This document shows positions 1-12,999 of a stretch of DNA of 64,000 nt, piece by piece. Origin of the DNA: Unio delphinus (lineage: Eukaryota > Mollusca > Bivalvia > Unionida > Unionidae); NCBI GenBank assembly GCA_029339505.1, contig JAQISU010000081.1, forward strand, positions 13,977,001-14,041,000. Direction: 5' to 3'. Made by a program: the position numbers and the translations under genes. The notes under the pieces are model-generated. The model ran no database searches, was not told the DNA's origin, and was given only the letters and a program-made list of their open reading frames with translations. Numbering within the stretch: the stretch's first letter is position 1; the number at the start of each line of letters is the position of its first letter.

Positions 1-924
1 CCATACGTACAGAAGAAAACTGGTTCAAGCAAATATACTGCTGATTGATGTGTTTTTTCATGGAACAAATTATTTTAGGTTTCGTTTAATGCCATAGAAA
101 CAATTCTCAATTTTGTTTGCTACAATCGATTATAAGGATAATAACTTTCAGGCCAACATTTTGTATTGCAAAACATATAGATCCAGTGACCTCAGTGTTT
201 CCATTATAAAAAAACGGCTCTCGAAAAAGATCACTTTATATTGGAGGTGAAAATATATTTCCAAAATCTATTATACTCGTTTACCATGTTTCTTTCTGTC
301 ACCAAAAAATGTCACAATATGACGTCTGCGGCGACATTACTGCTGGTAAACTTCATAATTGACAGAAAAGTCATTCCTAGAAACAGTGACAATGAGTGGC
401 AGTACCGCACTTTCAGCCTTCCGAATATAACTGAAGAAATGTCATAGATTCGATACAAGTATTTCTGAGATGAATAATGTTAGGCTTTGACACTTCATAT
501 TCCTCTGCCTCAAAAGATTTGATAGAAGAGCTAAAACTATTCAGTTTTGTATCTGTGATCGATCTGTGTCACTGCTATATGGCTTCTGTATCGGTCACAT
601 AGTTCAAGCAATCAAGAGAAAAAAATCTTGAGAAACGAACTCCCTTCCCGAGAATCCAGGCGCCATCACTCCTATATCGTCTTTTATTAGCGTGCTGTAT
701 AGATTGTTAAACACGTCTGTTGATGGTGTTCGCACAAAAGACAGCAGTGTCGCTGTCAGAAATGTCACGCCGTTGTATTGGGGTCACTACAACAGCGTGG
801 TTGACCTTTACCAATGATTTATATTCTGCATGAGATAGTTGCAGAGAGTAGAGTGTCCATCATACAACTGAACAATAGCCTACTTTCACAAAGTGCGACA
901 CGTTCTTGTAACATCTCAAGTATA
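1..924. other. Non-coding stretch, nothing recognised
   Basis: AT-rich sequence with only short chance reading frames. I see no splice-bounded exon, no repeat array and no transposon end. Confidence 0.4.
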
Positions 925-1000
925 TTATCCCAGGGTTAAGTGTCGTTATTGTCCCAGGGTTAAGTGTTGTTATTATCCCAGGGTTAAGTGTCGTTATTAT
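925..1000. repeat. 25-bp tandem repeat, three copies
   Basis: Three near-identical copies of a unit of about 25 bp built on TCCCAGGGTTAAGTGT, each followed by a GTTATT spacer. They differ by single bases (TGTCG or TGTTG). No coding role is visible. Confidence 0.8.
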
Positions 1001-1163
1001 ACGATAGTATTATCTCAGATAGGCCTGGTTAGTTCACAGCGAAATGTTTAAATGCCGATTAAGACAAAATGTTAGTAATCTTTTGTTAAAATGAAAATAT
1101 AAGCAAAAAGACTTATGTGATGTATAAGAAATACGATCTGTTTTATCAGCTCGACCTGTTCTC

Positions 1164-1166
<3 letters not shown>

Positions 1167-1203
<37 letters not shown>

Positions 1204-1216
1204 ATATGTATGTATG

Positions 1217-1293
<77 letters not shown>
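1167..1293. repeat. Compound (GT)n / (TA)n microsatellite
   Basis: A pure GT run (about 35 bp) is joined by a short TATG-rich linker to a pure TA run (1221-1293). Reading frames across it ([12 protein letters not shown]) are artefacts of the repeat. Confidence 0.95.
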
Positions 1294-1296
<3 letters not shown>

Positions 1297-2398
1297 GGTT
1301 TCGAGTAAAGGTGTGCTGCATCAGAACGGTTCTTTCTACATGCCGTAACAGCTATAGTCTGATATCGGTGATTTGCTGGAGATGGCCTATGTATGTAGAA
1401 CTGAAAATACTTTGATTGAGATATCTACTCTCTAAACCAGAAACAGTAAATTGTACTTCGTCATTTTGAAGCCAGATTGTGTAGAACTTCGCAGAGATCT
1501 ACAAATTGCCTTGCACTTGGAGGTACAGAAACTACATTTAATAAAGACAACTCCTAAAAGTCTAAAAAGAAAAGAACAGAATAAAAAATCAAATATAAGA
1601 CAGGTAAATCAAATATTTTGTTTCCGAAGACCTATACTCGTATCGGGATTATTCATATGTATAAACGAACTTTTAACTATTTCAAAGTTCTTTAATTAGT
1701 TTAATTAGTTTTATTTGAATTTAGTATCACATTAGGCCAAAAATGTTTTCCAATAGAGTTGATTGTACAAAGTCTTGCATATTTGAATAACTGTGGGCAC
1801 ATGAAAGAATTAAAGATTCTATTTAGAACTGTTGCCTTACAGTGTACAAGAAACCAACACTGATGAAGCAAAATCAACGAGACATGGCCATTAGTATTTG
1901 ACTTCTCGCCTCTCTCTCATAGAATCCTTGCAACCTGTTTATAATACCCTGCTGGCAACCTTATAAAAACCCTGCTGGGCAATCTTGCCATCCACATCAG
2001 AGCAATATAAAAGATTTTCCTTCCTCCTTTTGTCACTTTTAAGTCCAAATATGCCATTAATGTTCAGATCTAATTCGAAAACTGCAGATGATGGACTGGA
2101 AATGAAATAAAAGTACTATTCTGGGTTATTATGACTAGAGAAGATAGTGTGCTCAGACAGTTAATCTGATTACAATTGCAACTCATCGAAATTATACCCG
2201 AACCAATATGGCGGCATATACAATAATACAATATCCTCTTACTTAGTTTTATGTTACTTGTTAACTGTATTTTTTTTATTGTTGCTTCGCCATTATATTT
2301 TCGGCACGAATTTGCCATCAATATCACTTACCTTGGAATGTATAAGGAATCTGTTCAATTTTTTTAAAACAGAAAGACTAATTTATGACCTAATTTTA
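1294..2398. other. Non-coding stretch, nothing recognised
   Basis: AT-rich unique-looking sequence. The few open frames are under 90 codons and show no recognisable protein. Confidence 0.4.
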
Positions 2399-2500
2399 AC
2401 ATACATACATACATACATACATACATACATACATACATACATACATACATACATACATACATACATACATACATACATACATACATACACACACATACAT
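2399..2500. repeat. (CATA)n microsatellite
   Basis: About 100 bp of nearly pure ACAT repeat ending in a short CACA stretch. It gives the false protein repeat THTYI/YIHT on translation. Confidence 0.95.
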
Positions 2501-3779
2501 ATACTCAGTATCACAAAGAGATTAAGCCATTATAGGAATCACTTAAATTTGTCTTTTTAATAAGAAGGAAATAAATACAACTATAAACTCGACTAGAGGG
2601 AATGGAAACCTGGTCACTGATCTGTAGAAAAGCAATCGTTTCGGATTGGGATTGTAAACCTCTTATTCAAACATCGACTCAGTCAAGTTCTGATGAGGAA
2701 TTTCAAATTAGACCGCTGTCTTTATTTTGTTTTAGTTGAAGGCCCAAAAATATAGTGTTTTGCTGCATACAGTATGTAATCCAGAGCAAATAAAAATGTC
2801 AACTCTAATAAAACTTACGGTGAAAAGTAAAATGGAACAGGGTCATGACAATTACCATAATTCGCTTTCGAACTGACTTTAGAAACGCCATATTAGTGTT
2901 TTGTTAAATGGGGAGGGGAGTGAAAGGTTATGCGTCCTTTGTTGTAGGCAAATGTTGGCCAATGGGATGATTTCAGGCAACCAAAAACATAAACAAAACA
3001 GTAACAACAACATAACCCACCTAAAATATGCAATGAATTGGAATAATAAGAAGTTGATTTTCTCACGTCAGATGAAATGTTAATATTTTACTGTCAATGC
3101 TTTCTTTTGACACAGCAGAAGAATGAGTGATGGAATCGTTAAGAAAAATGCTACTTTGTAACTGTCATATGATAAAATATTAGTATACAAGATCGGTTTA
3201 AAGATTATTATTTTAATCCTAGTCAAAATACGGAACAAAGTTTAGTCTTGCTTCCTATAAGTGCGAATATAGGACAAAAGTCAAAATTTCATTCGTAGGA
3301 GTTAGTAGAGATATCGATCTTTTTCCATCACATTGCTCAAACTGTTTCTTCATTAGTATATCAAGCAACCACCCACCCACCCATAAACAATAATTTATTC
3401 GCATATGTTTACATAAAGTTTCAAATTTCTTTGCTAAAAATGTAGCAATGACAGTATTAGAGTCGTCGATTAAATCTATGACCTCCATACCCATCTGAAA
3501 AGCGTTTTATCCCCAATATCCAAATGTGTTTGAATGCGACATGCAGTTCGCTTATGACAGATCAAGCAACAACATACAATGGAAGCAAATAGGACTGTAA
3601 AATTTGTTAGTAAAGTTTTATCTTTATATATATTTTAATAGGCTCTAAAAAAATGAAGTACAATAACGAACAATTTTGTAATCTTAGAAGAAGAACTTAC
3701 TACATATATAAATAGAATATTTTACTTAGTTTCAAAAACCGTTTCAAATCAACGCTGATATTACGGCACCAGTCGACGT
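2501..3779. other. Non-coding stretch, nothing recognised
   Basis: No exon, transposon end or array is seen. There is a small CCCA-rich patch near 3369-3382. Confidence 0.4.
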
Positions 3780-3845
3780 TTTATGTTTAAAATACGCTAG
3801 GATTAATATATCTTTATGTTTAAAATACGCTAGGATTAATATATC
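3780..3845. repeat. 33-bp exact tandem duplication
   Basis: Two identical adjacent 33-bp units containing AAATACGCTAGGATTAATA, followed by the start of a third (TTTATGTTTTA). Perfect identity suggests a recent duplication. Confidence 0.85.
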
Positions 3846-4629
3846 TTTATGTTTTATCATACCAAGAGTGGCTTCCACGAATCGGATTGTTCCTGAGATC
3901 TTTGAGGTAGTCTACAAATGATCGTCAAACAATTGCAACATGTCTTTTATCTATATTAATTTCTAAGGTCTAGTTGGTTACTAGACCTTCAATGGCAAAT
4001 TTCACGTCAAGGCCCGTATTCTTCAAACGTATGAAGCACGAAACTCAAACTGAAGTTCAAAGTCCCACACAATTCTGAAGTTCTGCAACAAAATCACATA
4101 AATGTCAAGATCGGTTTAACTTAGATTCCTCAAAAAGCATATTCAATTTTAACTATATAGGCAAACTGTGGGTCTGTAGTTTCTAATATGAGTTTGAGCT
4201 GTTTGATGAAAATTTTGTGGAGGATACTGTTCTATCTTTAACTCTGTCGAGAATAGATGGACTGGCATTTTATTTCTCTCACTTCAACAAACTGGCTGAG
4301 TTTCACACCTTTGTTTCGCTTTTCAACAGATATAGGTCTCGCATGAGTTGGGCCTATTCAACAACTACATCAAAGATACGTTCTTGTGGTGCGTTTACAG
4401 CCATAGGAAACATCATGCAATGCACACATTTTTAATTTTGTATATCACCACTTTAAGGTACAAACCTTTTAATTTTGCCTTTCATTCTTCTGAAGATAAA
4501 TTATATTTTCCAACGAATATATAGAATAAGTTAGGTTTTTTTCCGTGAAACAGAGAAACAATAGTTTTTCAAAGTTAAGTGCGGTCCGGACATTTTTTAA
4601 CAAAATCAATCCGAGCACCACGCCTCATT

Positions 4630-4671
4630 CCCCCCCCCCCTCTGCGCGATCTCATGCCCCCCCCCCCCCCC
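4630..4671. repeat. Two poly-C tracts
   Basis: Two runs of about 10 and 15 C are separated by a short GC-rich spacer (TCTGCGCGATCTCATG). This is unusual in AT-rich surroundings. Similar C tracts occur at 27.15-27.2 kb inside a probable transposon relic, so this may be transposon-derived too (inference). Confidence 0.7.
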
Positions 4672-4702
4672 GACCCAAAACACGGAAAGAAAATGATATA
4701 GT

Positions 4703-4946
4703 GGTTCCCCATATGGATATATTTTGATAGGTACATGGACCCCGCACATACAAGCAGTTGTTGGGGTAATTTCCCCTTCCCCCAATTTCACATCTAAACA
4801 TGTTGTGGCCTACATCCGTAAATGGCGGCTCTCCAAGTGGATATATTTTGATAGGTTCATGGACCCACGCACATACAAGGAATTGTCGAGGTAATCCCTC
4901 TCCCTTCAATTTCACCTCTAAACAAGTTGTGACCTACATTCGTAAA
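4703..4946. repeat. About 120-bp tandem duplication
   Basis: Units 4703-4822 and 4823-4946 share long blocks such as GGATATATTTTGATAGGT, CATGGACCC, GCACATACAAG and CTAAACA.GTTGTG.CCTACAT, with scattered differences. On the minus strand both copies keep the open segment PIKIYP.GEP, so the block may derive from a once-coding transposable element. I do not recognise which one. Confidence 0.75.
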
Positions 4947-6341
4947 ACTTAATAGCTGACCACTACACGTTTGCCCCACCCCTGCCCCAAAAAATAATTC
5001 TGCTAGCGCCCGAAGATAACTCATGTCAGATGGTCTGAAGCGATTTGTAACCCGAACTTCACCTTTTTAACAATTGAGGGATGTGATATCAATATATTTT
5101 ATCGAGAGCGATGGTTTAATGTAATTTTGGACTCCTCTGCCGAAAGGGTAAAATTGCTGGTATTACATGATCATGTAATCCGGGTAAATTAATTATGAGC
5201 CACGCCCAAAACGCCGCTTTATAATACGAATCTTTGCATTGCCAACACAATAATTATGTCACGTCAATATCCGCTTTTCAGGGCATGTTACTAATCACCA
5301 GCGGCTTGAACTAGTTGCCCTTGTAAATTTCCACTGACCGGTTAGCTCAACGGAAAATCTCTTTTACGGGCAGATGGACCGTGGGCATTTATATACAATT
5401 ACATGGGCTGGGCCGTCCGATTGATTTCGATTCAAAATGTCTTGTAAATTTATTTTCGGTGCATGTATTTTTGGGTATTAATTGCAACTTACGAATTAAA
5501 ATATAAATTTAGTATCACTTTAAAAGGGTATTTGAACTATTGTAGTCGACGAATAGCTCAAACAAACTAATGTCTGTCACTGAAATACCCACTTTTAATA
5601 CAAAATCGTCTGTGTCTATGGAGATAGATGAGAACAATTTTGTAGGAGGGTGAGTAGATAACTACAACGGTTTTCAGTTGTAAATGCAGTTAGGGTTGGG
5701 ATGGGAAAGCTAATATGTCTGATGATTTCTTTTTTATTATATAAGAACGTGCAACAAAAATTCAGTGCTGCAATTCCGTTATAATTGATCTAATGATAAT
5801 GTATAGTAAAGATGGAGGTTATTAATCTGATTATTGACAAATGGAAAAACACTATTTTAAATGTCATGCCTCATTTCTTTGAATTAGGTATCCTGCAACA
5901 CTTAACTGTGAACGTTTGAAAGAAACAAGTGATAATTATTTTTTAAAAAAAACACATTTTTCTCCACATACTTTGATGTCTTATACATCAATATGAAGTC
6001 TGCATGTATTGAAAACGAAATGCCATTGACACTGCATTTAGTGGCAAGAAGAAATGGATTTTGTATAAAACCTTAAGAACTTGAACTATACCTATTGTTT
6101 GGCACATATTCTATGCAAATAAAATGAATATCAGTCATTCCTAGACAAAACCTTGACAGGAGGTCCTAGATAAAGGTAAGGAAGTATGTACTGGACATAA
6201 GCAACAGCTTAGGATAAAATAATAACACAGTTCTCGATGTATGTTGGTAATAATAATAATGACAAATTTCAATTAAAAACATTATGATCATTTTCAGCTT
6301 CTAACATTATGATAATTTCAGTTTCTAACAATATCAACATT
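4947..6341. other. Non-coding stretch with one perfect palindrome
   Basis: Contains an 18-bp perfect palindrome (ATTACATGATCATGTAAT, about 5162-5179). A weak inverted pair (AAAAGGGTATTTGA near 5522 and its rough complement near 5581-5597) also lies here. The GGTTAGCTCAACGG near 5340 is tRNA A-box-like but lacks a convincing B box. No gene was recognised. Confidence 0.4.
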
Positions 6342-6367
6342 ACCTACCTACCTACCTACCTATCTAC

Positions 6368-6408
<41 letters not shown>
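6342..6408. repeat. (CTAC)n / (CTAT)n microsatellite
   Basis: Tetranucleotide run changing from CTAC to CTAT units. Translation gives only a Y/L/S/T repeat. Confidence 0.95.
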
Positions 6409-9400
6409 ATCCAACCACAATTGGTAACACTGGTCTACAGACAAAATACTTCCGAATTAAATGTAATCAAACTTTACTAAACTGTGGGTCACTGAGAACG
6501 AAAATGATGCTTAAAATTGTTGATTGGCTCTAGTTTGCAAGATATGATGCTGGGTCAATATTTGTGAGAAGATAATTGAGTTATAAAGTGAAGGGGTCTC
6601 AATTTAAACCAGAAAGTACTAAAATACATCATTAACTGAAACATTGAATAAATCTATGACAGGATTTGGAGATTACCAGCTTTTTTAGGAAAAAACAGTG
6701 AATGATGCAATCTGCTGACATTGTGTCATACATGATATGAATTTACATCAAGTTATTCCTAGAAGTCACGAATGATGCAATTATAACAAAGCTTACATCA
6801 TCTTGCTGAATAAATTGCCCTGTATCAGCCCTAGAAATCATACAGTGTCCTGCACTCTTATTTGACAGTGTTTGATTTTGCAATGGGACCAAAGTGAGCA
6901 TTGATTCCTCGTACTTGCGTGAACAATTCATATACTTTATATGCATATATATAATACATATATTAATTTAATTGTTTGCATGTCAGTTTTAAATTATTTT
7001 TAGTTTTCACTACATGTTATTGTAATGCAAATTTATTCGCTAGAGATGATTTTTTCTTCTTCAGATAATCGGTTGAACAGAATTATTCTGTGTTAACCAA
7101 GTAATGCGTGCCTAGATCCTGACCTTCATTGAGGGTTGGTGGAATCTACGTAAACAGAGTTTATTTGTATTTTCAAATGATTGGTTGTTGTCAAGGTCAA
7201 GATGGGTATAGTAAATTAGAATTAAACAAGCATTTTATTTTTTAATTCTTAAACTAAAATAATTGGTTCTTGTCATAGTCATTTTAGGAGTACATGATAA
7301 ACACAATCACATGACTACAGTCTTTGTCTATTTTGCAAATTCAGGATTTGTTTCGAAACTGCGTTTTAGAATACGATATATACTTTATTTTAGCGAAATA
7401 TTCTCAGTTTTTAATTTAAAAAAATACAATTGATTTTAAGTAATTTCTGTTGTAGCAAGTTTTTCGAGTTATATTTTCTTCAGATTAGTTGGAATTTAAA
7501 GATTAATTCCTTTCTCTGGAAATATTTGATGTGTGCTCAAACAAAGTTCTTGGACAAAGACAGTTTATCAAAATTGATTTCAGATTTCCAGCACGGGATT
7601 ATTACATCTTGTGATTCTACAAGGAACTTTAGATAAAAAGTACAGACTGTACCATACGTCATCGTTTTTTCTCTTGGATTTTCCAACGTGACTCGAACTT
7701 GAATCTGTAAGAACATTTCATTACTAGGCTTTTTGTAATTTAATTCGTGGACTTTTCTTGGATTACGTTTGGATTTGATTCTTAAAACTGTAAGTTCTTT
7801 TTCCATTTTTACAATCCTTTTCCAGGCATATAAATGATTTGTTAATTTTACAAATCTTGTTGTTTTCACTTTTTACGTGTTACTGTTTATTAGAACCTAA
7901 ACACGTAACAATGTAAACCACCAGCCACATCAATCTGCCTTATTGTATTATGCTTTCTATAGTACCCCATGTCTTTGCAAATTACTTCACTTGGATGAAT
8001 AGAAACATATTTAGCAGCATTCAAATCTCATAGACAAAACAACTTAACGAGCTGTTAATCACAAATACAGAAAATGTCACAATATCATCACTAATATTTA
8101 TATAACTAATTGTACAAAAGATGGTCCATTCGACACACTGTAGAATCCAATGTAAAAACATACACGGAAGGATTAATGCATACATGCCATATTCACTGCA
8201 ACTAAGCATGTTTAATAGTCACTATTAATTACAGCCGAAACATATAAAAGAGCTGAAGTTTTATCTTCTAAACTTAAAGTGTCCAACTGCTTGCATATAT
8301 TACTTGATCAATTTGTAATTCTAGTCGTTCATAATTTAGCCAACAGAAATCAAGGAATATGGAAATTGCTGTAAATAAATACCAAACGAAACAAAAAGTG
8401 ATCCACTTTTTACTTTTGTACATGAATGTAAAAGTAAAACATCTTAGATATTACGCATGAAAAACTATTTTCTATGTTGACCTCAAGTGTGACCAAAACT
8501 ATCGAAATATTATGTTTTGCACTTTGTAACCTCTGACACTGGTGACCTTCAGATTGATTTCCACTTGATAAAATGTAAAATGAATGATAGACACGCGAGG
8601 AATAAGTAAGGAATATATCAAATTCCTGTCTATTACAATTACTAACGTTACTGAGGTGGAACGTGTAGTGCGCAATCTGGAAATTGCATTTTATATAAAT
8701 CCGTACATGACAGAGACGTCTGGTGCATGTTTCGTGAGGTTTGAGTTTCTAAATCATACTTAAAACACTGGACAGTTTTAATTCTGGGGTTAGAATACTA
8801 AATTATATAATTAAATAAATGTAAGTAGCATTATACTGAAAGTCTGGCGCCACTCTTACGTTTCACGAATCCCAACCCAGAACCCCTTATATTTTCCCCA
8901 TGACATTTCCCCACTTGGAAATTACGCAGATAGGTGTAGGTCGCACGGAAGCTTTGAAGTCCGTGACAAAGGTTCACAGGCTGGAGAGCCAAGATACGTA
9001 GGCCCACGTAGGCCCGCGTGGCCTCATAAATCCCCTTTATGATACTACTCACTGACACAGTTCAGATCCTTGTAGCTGACTTACCGAACTCCAGTTTTTC
9101 CTGGATTTCTTAACTGGACTTTACCTAGCGAGGTTTCTATCAACCATGAGTCTTCTTTTGAGCATGGTTGTTGCATAAAATGCTCTGCGATTTGTACAGT
9201 AAAATGTCCGGTTACTGCTAATAGCATTTCAACCAATATGAGCTTATTTAATGGCTCTAAACATGATCTTCGGTTTCAGCGATTGTTTTATCAGGGATGA
9301 TACATTTGTTTGAATATTATCAAGATCACGCATCACTGACTGAATGTTATCCTTTGTTTGGCTGAAAATTTCTTTCATCGACGCTAGATGTTTTTTTATA

Positions 9401-9580
9401 ATCAAATATAGGTTGCAGAGTTTTGGGGTTGATACAATATATAATAAAGCTTTACCCTCCAAACATTTTAATTTCATTTGATAATTTTCGGGAAAATTGT
9501 ATAGTTATTATTTAAAAGCGATGTGGATCTCAGAATTTTTTAACTGTCATTGTCCCCTTTTCCGTTATTAATAAAAATCT
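6409..9580. other. Non-coding stretch, nothing recognised
   Basis: About 3.2 kb of AT-rich sequence. The longest frame (110 codons, minus strand, 7537-7869) shows no domain. A locally more GC-rich patch at 8.84-9.03 kb has a 75-codon minus frame with no recognisable motif. Confidence 0.4.
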
Positions 9581-10046
<466 letters not shown>

Positions 10047-10048
<2 letters not shown>

Positions 10049-11260
10049 TCCTTTCGTACTTAGAAAGATATTGTTATAGACCAGTTCAAAAACTGGAATA
10101 AGTTTTGATTGGAATCTTTGATATAACAAAAAATACCATCACTTCTGGTCGATTTGTCTTTGTTAAGCTTACAAATGCCTTTTACTTTTATTTGAGTAAT
10201 AAAGGTTTAGCCGTATCTTTTGATTCGAATCACTGATTGGATTTACAGTTTCACTGTATTAGCCGCTTTCGTGAATTCTTTCATAATTTCCCGTGTCAAA
10301 TTGTGTAGGCTCTATTAGCGTTATATAAAAGTCCGCGGCAACGATATGTGTCAGTGAGTAGTATCATATTGTGTGTGAGGGTGAGGAGATGAAGCCAAGC
10401 ATACCTATCAAAACTCCCAACCATTGAACTCGGATTTCCACGCGAACGCACGCAGGATTTTGAGAAGCGAAACGTATATGCACACATTTGACAATACATC
10501 AACAGTGGGGGAAAATAGAAGATGTTCTGAGATGGAAGACTTGATTAGAAAACGTGACCACAAATCCACATTCAGATGCTACTTAAGATGTAAGCCTGAA
10601 CGGTATGTAAATACTCATTAAAGAAAAAATAAACAGTTTTCGACTACAGCTGCGGTTGAGGTTGTACCCTCTCAGCTTTAAAGACACATCACTGGAAAAA
10701 TTTGGCGCATACAGTTCAAACTCATCAAAGAATGGAGCAACTTAAAAAGTAAAATGATTAACACAACAAAGTTGATCATATTATTATCTCCACTCACTTT
10801 TTGTCAACACATCAAACCCCTACCCAGCAACTCGCGAATGTCTGTAAAATTCTTATTTCAAACCCTACTGAGAACTTCACTGTTGTTGCACGAGAATCGC
10901 CCCCTTGTACATACAACACTGTAACTTAGAAAACAATACAATACATTATTGATTTATTTTCAATCAATAATTCAGCCGATGATCAATCATAGGAAACAGT
11001 TTACCGCTGCATTACACTGAAACAAGCAATATTACTTGTCAGGTTAAACATGTTAAATTAAATATGTCACAAATTAATCTACATCGGAGAAAAGTAGATA
11101 TGAAAGATAAAAATGACGATTAGGAATTTTTAATATGGACTCCAGATTAGATAACGTATAACGTAAGGCGAGGACCAGGATTAATTCATAAAAATGTCAC
11201 GTGCAAATAAATCTAAGCAATTTGAACTGTCAGTGACAGTGAGATTATCATTGGGCAAAT
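10047..11260. other. Non-coding stretch, nothing recognised
   Basis: Two short opposed frames near 10.3-10.6 kb show no domain. No repeat array is present. Confidence 0.4.
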
Positions 11261-11433
11261 GTATGTATGTATGTATGTATGTATGTATGTATGTATGTAT
11301 GTATGTATGTATGTATGTATGTATGGTATGTATGTATGTATGTATGGTATGTATGTGTGTATGTGTGTGTGTATGTATGTATGTATGTATGTATGTATGT
11401 ATGTATGTATGTATGTATGTATGTATGTATGTA

Positions 11434-11490
<57 letters not shown>

Positions 11491-11577
11491 ATGGATGGAT
11501 GGATGGATGGATGGATGGATGGATGGATGTATGTATGTATGTATGTATGTATGTATGTATGTATGTATGTATGTATG
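11261..11577. repeat. Compound (GTAT)n-(GT)n-(GGAT)n-(GTAT)n microsatellite
   Basis: About 317 bp of four adjoining simple repeats: GTAT with small interruptions, GT (11439-11489), GGAT (about 11490-11530), then GTAT again. Six overlapping open frames on both strands here (up to 191 codons) are repeat artefacts. Confidence 0.95.
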
Positions 11578-12760
11578 TCTGCAAAATAAGGATGAAGGCA
11601 ATACAAATTATTTAAACACAATTTCAATAGAACTCCTTTCTCACTTTCGCAAGGTACTTCTTGAACCAATACTACTTCCTCTTCCTCACTCGTTGCAAGG
11701 TCCTTATTGGGCTTGAGCTTCGACCACTTCAGTACTCTCCATAAAGTAATTTCCAATGTTCCTCTTTCTGCCTAGACACAATGACTTTTTCTTTAAATCT
11801 TTCTACAGATAATATTTTTTTTTAAAAATAACTTCCTAGAAATAATGTCTCTTTAGTACATGGGTAGATTTGTCTGTAAATTGGCATTATCTTTATCACA
11901 TCTAATTTACCTATCACATTTGATGGTATTGATACAATAAAACACTTACATGCACTTGTGCATCACTGCAACGTACCGAAAAACGTCTTAGCACAACGTC
12001 GATTTATGCGCCAGATGCTTTACAACGACCGTGATATCTATAATAAAAATAAAAGGAATTATGTAAAAGATATCAAATTAAAGGATTAAAAACCCAGATA
12101 ATCATATTTTAAAATTTGCAGATGCTTATAAAAGTTTTCTCATTACGCAATAACTCAGAATTACGAACTTCATACGTTTCAACTAATGCATTCTGACAAA
12201 CCTGTAAGGCAGATTTATAAGAAACTGTTGAGCAAATAATGTGAAAAGTTTGCATACGATAACATGAATTTACGACATGTTTGACAAGAGTTTCTTTTGA
12301 CGGAAACAAAAGACGAAATTAATTCGTATGCTCGATTATTGTGCCTCTTGTCAAACTAATTAAAGAAAGCATCGTATTTTATTTGTTTTGAAGTAGTGTT
12401 GATAATTTTAAACATTATTATATATCGTAAAAGTCCATGTCAGTATAATGTTTATGCATTATTTTAAACTTCCAACATATGTATTCCTATTACTGTTTAG
12501 TCTTCTCTCTGTGATTATTCAGTTTGTTACATACGTAAAATAAGATACAGAAGTAATTCAAGCTCAAAAAGCATGTAGTACGTACAATAAATATTGGTCT
12601 AAAACTGTAACATTAATCATTATAATATCAGGTTTTCTTCCCACTGAAAAAAAGAGAACATCATTGTATTAGGCGTTAGGTTACGCCGACGCCATTAACG
12701 AAATCTCGGCGTCCTGGAATTTAAATATCGATGCTTTAATATGATTTTGTTCCACATGGT
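11578..12760. other. Non-coding stretch, nothing recognised
   Basis: AT-rich unique-looking sequence. I see no exon or transposon signature. Confidence 0.4.
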
Positions 12761-12999
12761 CGATGATTGAAATGGATCGAAGTGCATTGAATAGAATATA
12801 AGAGGCTACGTACAATATCGATCACTGAAATTGATCGAAGAGCATGGACTAGATTATTATACTGGGCTACGTGCGATATCGATCACTGAAATTGATCGAA
12901 GAGCATGGACTAGATTATTATACTGGGCTATGTGCGATATCGATCACTGAAATGGATCGAAGAGCATGGACTAAATTATACTGGGCTAGGTGTGATATG
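12761..12999. repeat. 61-bp minisatellite, about four copies
   Basis: Units begin near 12761, 12819, 12880 and 12941, with consensus CGATCACTGAAATTGATCGA followed by AGAGCATGGACTAGATTATT and ATACTGGGCTACGTGCGATAT. Units 2 and 3 are almost identical and the outer units are more diverged, as expected for an array homogenising from its centre. Each unit starts with an imperfect GATC...GATC inverted repeat. Confidence 0.9.

Noticed and set aside
11181..11756. Long open frames (up to 191 codons) on both strands at 11.2-11.7 kb
   Set aside because: They are translations of GTAT/GT/GGAT microsatellite (HTYI, YVCM repeats). Several overlap in different frames, which real genes do not.
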